Shown here: piece after piece, positions 40,859 to 43,219 of the stretch
Position numbering within the stretch: position 1 is the first letter of the stretch
Layout of the letters: each line of letters starts with the position of its first letter
NCBI RefSeq assembly: GCF_001419745.1
Contig: NZ_LIRJ01000058.1
Location: 1 to 43,219 of the forward strand
Direction of reading: 5' to 3'
Origin: Streptomyces silaceus
Lineage (GTDB): Bacteria > Actinomycetota > Actinomycetes > Streptomycetales > Streptomycetaceae
Length of the DNA stretch: 43,219 nt
Notes under the pieces: generated by a model
Seen by the model: the letters and a program-made list of their open reading frames with translations, nothing else
What the model was told of the DNA's origin: nothing
Database searches by the model: none
Made by a program: the position numbers and the translations under genes

Positions 40859-40963
40859 CCGTCCGACGGGCGCGGACGGCGACGGGCCGACGGGCGTCGC
40901 GGCCCTAGCCCGAGCGGCCGACTGGCGAGGCCGCCGTGCCGCCCGCCTGGGAGAGTTTCGGGC

Positions 40964-41224
40964 ATGAGCGAAAGCGCGTACCTGTACCTGGCGAACCCCC
41001 GGATCACCGTGCTCGGCGTCCAGCACGGCACCCCGCCGTTCCGCATCGTGGAGATCGACGGAGAGGTGGTGGGCAAGGCGAAGTCCGTCACGGACGTCCT
41101 GGACGCGGCGGCGATGGCGGGCATCACCGTGAAGGACCTGGACGACCCGGACGCCGTGCGCTGGGTGGGCGGCGACAAGTTCACCTGGCAGCCGGGCAAG
41201 GACCCGATCGCGGACCTGGGCTGA
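40964..41224 (+). CDS. Small conserved-looking hypothetical protein
   Basis: Soluble protein of 86 residues with no signal peptide or membrane segment. It has a compact alternating pattern (YLYLANPRITVLGVQHG, FRIVEIDGEVVGKAKSVTDVLDAAAMAGI, VRWVGGDKFTW) typical of a small alpha/beta domain. ATG 40964 follows a region with GGGAG. It is downstream of the LysR gene in the same direction and convergent with the GST-like gene. I do not recognise a family. Confidence 0.7.
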   Translation: MSESAYLYLANPRITVLGVQHGTPPFRIVEIDGEVVGKAKSVTDVLDAAAMAGITVKDLDDPDAVRWVGGDKFTWQPGKDPIADLG

Positions 41225-41281
41225 GTCGACGGGCGGCCCGCCGGCGCGGCCCCGGTCCCCGGACCTCCGCGCTCCAGGTCC

Positions 41282-42313
41282 TCAGGGGCGCCCGGTGGCC
41301 GGTACCTCCTCCCCGGCGGGCACCGGACCCGGCGCCGTACCGTCGCCGAACGGCCGTCCGCCCAGCTCCTCCCGCTGATGCGGCGTCAGCCACCCCGCGA
41401 GGTCCGGCCCCAGGGGCACGATGCCGGTCGGGTTGATGCCCGTGTGCACCTGGTAGTAGTGGCGCTTGACGTGGTCGAAGTCGATCGTGTCGCCGAACCC
41501 CGGGGTCTGGAACAGATCGCGGGCGTACGCCCACAGCACCGGGTCCTCGGCCAGCTTGTGGCGGTTGCACTTGAAGTGGCCGTGGTAGACGGCGTCGAAC
41601 CGCACCAGCGTGCAGAACAGCCGGATGTCCGCCTCGGTCAGGGTGTCCCCGACCAGATAGCGCCGGCCGGCCAGCCGCTCGGAGAGCAGCTCCAGACGGC
41701 GGAACACCTCGCGGCACGCGGCCTCGTACGTCGCCTGGTCGGGGGCGAAACCGGCGCGGTACACGCCGTTGTTGACGTCGCGGTAGACGCCCTCCATGAC
41801 GGCGTCGATCTCGTCGCGCAGCGCCTCCGGGTACAGATCCGGGGCGCCGGGCCGGTGCAGGGCCGTCCACTCGGTCGCGAAGTCCAGGGTGATCTGCTGG
41901 AAGTCGTTCGTGACCAGCTTGCCGCTCGGCACGTCCACGATCGCGGGGACGCTGACGCCGCCCGGATAGCCTGTCTCCCGCGCCTCGTACGCCTCGCTGA
42001 GGAAGCGGATGCCGAGGACGGGGTCGCGGTCGTCCGGATCCAGTGTGAACCGCCAGCTCCGGTCGTCCTGGATCGGATCCGTGACGGCCAGCGACACGGC
42101 GCTCTCCAGACCGAGCAGGCGCCGCGCGATGAGCGCCCGGCCCGCCCAGGGGCAGGCGCGGCTCACCACCAGGCGGTAGCGCCCCGCCTCCACGGGCCAG
42201 CCGTCCGCGCCGTCGGCCGTGACGCGGTCCGCGAAGTGGCTCTTGGAGCGTTTGAACTCCTTGTGGCCGTACGAGGAGTTGCCCTGGGAGGTGCCGTCCT
42301 TCGTCCCGCTCAT
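41282..42313 (-). CDS. Glutathionyl-hydroquinone reductase-like protein (xi-class GST, YqjG/ECM4 family)
   Basis: Thiol transferase of 343 residues. The N-terminal thioredoxin-like domain has the active motif C54-P-W in VVSRACPWAGRALI. The longer family-specific loop and the C-terminal helical domain carry YLVGDTLTEADIRLFCTLVRFDAVYHGHFKCN, the signature of this class. E. coli and fungal members remove glutathione from quinones. Actinomycetes lack glutathione, so this version may use mycothiol or another thiol. Its ATG overlaps the stop of the upstream 101-residue gene as ATGA (42313-42310), so they form an operon. Confidence 0.92.
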   Translation of the reverse strand: MSGTKDGTSQGNSSYGHKEFKRSKSHFADRVTADGADGWPVEAGRYRLVVSRACPWAGRALIARRLLGLESAVSLAVTDPIQDDRSWRFTLDPDDRDPVLGIRFLSEAYEARETGYPGGVSVPAIVDVPSGKLVTNDFQQITLDFATEWTALHRPGAPDLYPEALRDEIDAVMEGVYRDVNNGVYRAGFAPDQATYEAACREVFRRLELLSERLAGRRYLVGDTLTEADIRLFCTLVRFDAVYHGHFKCNRHKLAEDPVLWAYARDLFQTPGFGDTIDFDHVKRHYYQVHTGINPTGIVPLGPDLAGWLTPHQREELGGRPFGDGTAPGPVPAGEEVPATGRP

Positions 42314-42615
42314 GACTGGCTGCCCTCCCGCGCACAGGACCGGGCCACCGGGGCGGGCAGCACGGGGCGGCCGGCCCCCTCGCAGGCTCGTGGGGGCGGC
42401 GCGAGGTCGTAGATCCGGTCGAGGAGGGCCGCCTCGTTGCCGGCGAGGCCCGCGCGGCGCAGCGCGTCGTCGGCCTCCGCCAGCGGGCCCGCGAGCAGCG
42501 AGGCCGCGGCGGCGGGGGAGACCGACGAGGTGTCGGACAGCGCGGCGCGCGCGGTGTGCAGCAGGCGCAAGCAGGCCTGGGCGGCGAGCAGTTCCTCGGA
42601 CGTCGTGCCGGTCAT
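42310..42615 (-). CDS. Small helical hypothetical protein
   Basis: Protein of 101 residues, mostly helical (LLAAQACLRLLHTARAAL, then AAASLLAGPLAEADDALRRAGLAGNEAALLDRIYDL) with a Pro-rich tail. No family is recognised. GAGGAG lies about 10 bases before ATG 42615. Its stop overlaps the ATG of the hydroquinone-reductase-like gene, and it begins 88 bases after the P450 stop. It may be a third gene of a P450-led unit. Confidence 0.7.
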   Translation of the reverse strand: MTGTTSEELLAAQACLRLLHTARAALSDTSSVSPAAAASLLAGPLAEADDALRRAGLAGNEAALLDRIYDLAPPPRACEGAGRPVLPAPVARSCAREGSQS

Positions 42616-42703
42616 GTCGAGCGACTCCTCTGCGCTGGGGTGGCGTGAAAGGCATCGGGAGGATGCCACCTCCACTCTCGCGCACGGGTCTGACAATGGC
42701 GCC

Positions 42704-43219
42704 CTACGCGGCCGGGGCGCGGCGGGTGAGCCGCAGGGTGAGGCCGTCCGGCATGAGGGTGAGCCGCTCGGCGACGCGCAGCCGGTAGGCGGGGTCCGCG
42801 TGCAGGTCGTAGCGGCGCAGCAGCAGGCCGAGCACCAACGTCGCCTCGTGCAGGGCGAACTGACGTCCGATGCAGGCGCGTGCCCCGGTGCCGAACGGCT
42901 TGAACACATGGGCGGGCCGAGCCCGTACCGCCGAAGGGGCGAACCGGTCGGGGTCGAACTCCTCGGGGCGCTCGCCCCACGCCGCCGGGTCGCGGTGCAG
43001 CATCGCCGCGAGCACCAGCGCCCACGCGCCCCTGCGCATCGGGTGGACGCCTCCGAGCACGGTGTCCTCGCGGGCCTCGCGGGCGAACCCCGGAGCGGTC
43101 GGCCACAGCCGCAGCGACTCGTCGAGCACCCGGCGTACGTAGCGCAGCTTGGCCACCTGTTCGTAGGCGGGTTCTCCTTCGGTGCCCCAGACCTCGTCGA
43201 CCTCGGCCCGCGCGCGGGC
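42704..43219 (-). CDS. Cytochrome P450, CYP102-like, C-terminal part (cut by window edge)
   Basis: Heme monooxygenase of which the last 171 residues are in the window. The ExxR motif is in LDESLRLWPTAPG. The heme-binding loop is PFGTGARACIGRQFALHEATLVLGLLLRRYDL, with the Cys thiolate. The pattern after the Cys, and the RVAERLTLMPDGLTLRL end, match the CYP102 (P450 BM3-type) heme domain. It ends at a stop 42704 straight after the heme domain, so no reductase is fused at the C-terminus. Streptomycetes have stand-alone CYP102B-type enzymes of this kind. The redox partner is not visible. Confidence 0.92.
   Translation of the reverse strand, partial: ARARAEVDEVWGTEGEPAYEQVAKLRYVRRVLDESLRLWPTAPGFAREAREDTVLGGVHPMRRGAWALVLAAMLHRDPAAWGERPEEFDPDRFAPSAVRARPAHVFKPFGTGARACIGRQFALHEATLVLGLLLRRYDLHADPAYRLRVAERLTLMPDGLTLRLTRRAPAA

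Noticed and set aside
39140..41026. A 628-codon minus-strand frame
   Set aside because: It runs antisense through the LysR gene and out of frame through the MFS gene. Neither part has a domain pattern.
36248..43219. A natural-product gene cluster (glycosyltransferase, exporter, P450, regulators)
   Set aside because: There is no polyketide synthase, NRPS, terpene cyclase or other core enzyme, and the genes are in separate, differently oriented units. A resistance/detoxification set is simpler.
1..43219. tRNA, rRNA, CRISPR, insertion sequences, prophage or attachment sites
   Set aside because: I looked for cloverleaf-like ends, regular repeat-spacer arrays, transposase or integrase motifs and found none that I can support.

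Overview
The window is very G+C-rich (well above 70% in most genes, with G or C at nearly every third codon position) and carries several actinomycete markers: an SsgA-like sporulation protein, a TipA-type MerR regulator, S-(hydroxymethyl)mycothiol dehydrogenase, DmdR/IdeR-type iron boxes and an ATP-dependent DNA ligase of the actinobacterial type. Together these point to a Streptomyces or close relative, in a chromosomal region of mixed housekeeping and accessory genes. I see no rRNA, tRNA, CRISPR, transposase or phage gene. All calls are from reading the sequence; no database search was run.

Layout. Bases 1-3217 (minus strand): a GntR regulator, a small 2[4Fe-4S] ferredoxin, a substrate-binding lipoprotein with a C-terminal NosL-like domain, and an ABC permease cut by the window edge. 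This looks like an organosulfur or similar uptake and redox operon. Bases 3588-5924: an HdeD-family membrane protein, a divergent HemC paralogue with a perfect 16-bp palindrome just upstream, and a GNAT acetyltransferase. Bases 6022-9136: two tandem 14-TM DHA2 exporters. Bases 9294-10732: an ECF sigma factor behind a Met/His-rich membrane protein. Bases 10958-12701: a KhtTU-type K+/H+ antiporter pair. Bases 12846-16122: a small secreted protein, DNA ligase, an apparently frameshifted acetyltransferase and a cupin.

Bases 16260-18959: a DUF4097 protein preceded by seven GTTGC/GCAAC elements, then an MFS exporter and an HxlR regulator facing each other across a large nested palindrome. Bases 19008-21372: a membrane-tethered ECF sigma factor with a built-in zinc-finger domain and a long Pro-rich repeat tail, divergent from the SsgA-like gene. 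Bases 21383-29541 contain two iron boxes (before a siderophore-interacting protein and before a DUF2470 protein). Between them lie a Gfo/Idh/MocA oxidoreductase, a D,D-carboxypeptidase with a KNG motif, a glutathione peroxidase, a low-GC tail-anchored coiled-coil protein, an orphan FetB permease and the mycothiol-dependent formaldehyde detoxification pair.

Bases 29506-35402: a DUF1232 protein, an isochorismatase-like hydrolase, an R61-like serine peptidase, a Tat-exported lactonase, and a secreted TNT-type NAD+ glycohydrolase followed by a 77-residue possible immunity protein. Bases 35409-43219: AraC, TipA-like and LysR regulators beside a macrolide-type glycosyltransferase and a DHA3 exporter. 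Last come a glutathionyl-hydroquinone-reductase-like protein and the C-terminal part of a CYP102-like P450. Many genes form regulator-target pairs facing each other (HxlR/MFS, LysR/MFS, AraC/DoxX), so efflux and detoxification are recurring themes. The most unusual items are the NosL-like fusion, the membrane-tethered sigma factor, the GTTGC array, the TNT toxin pair and the TipA-like gene whose open 3' extension contains the operator of the next gene.
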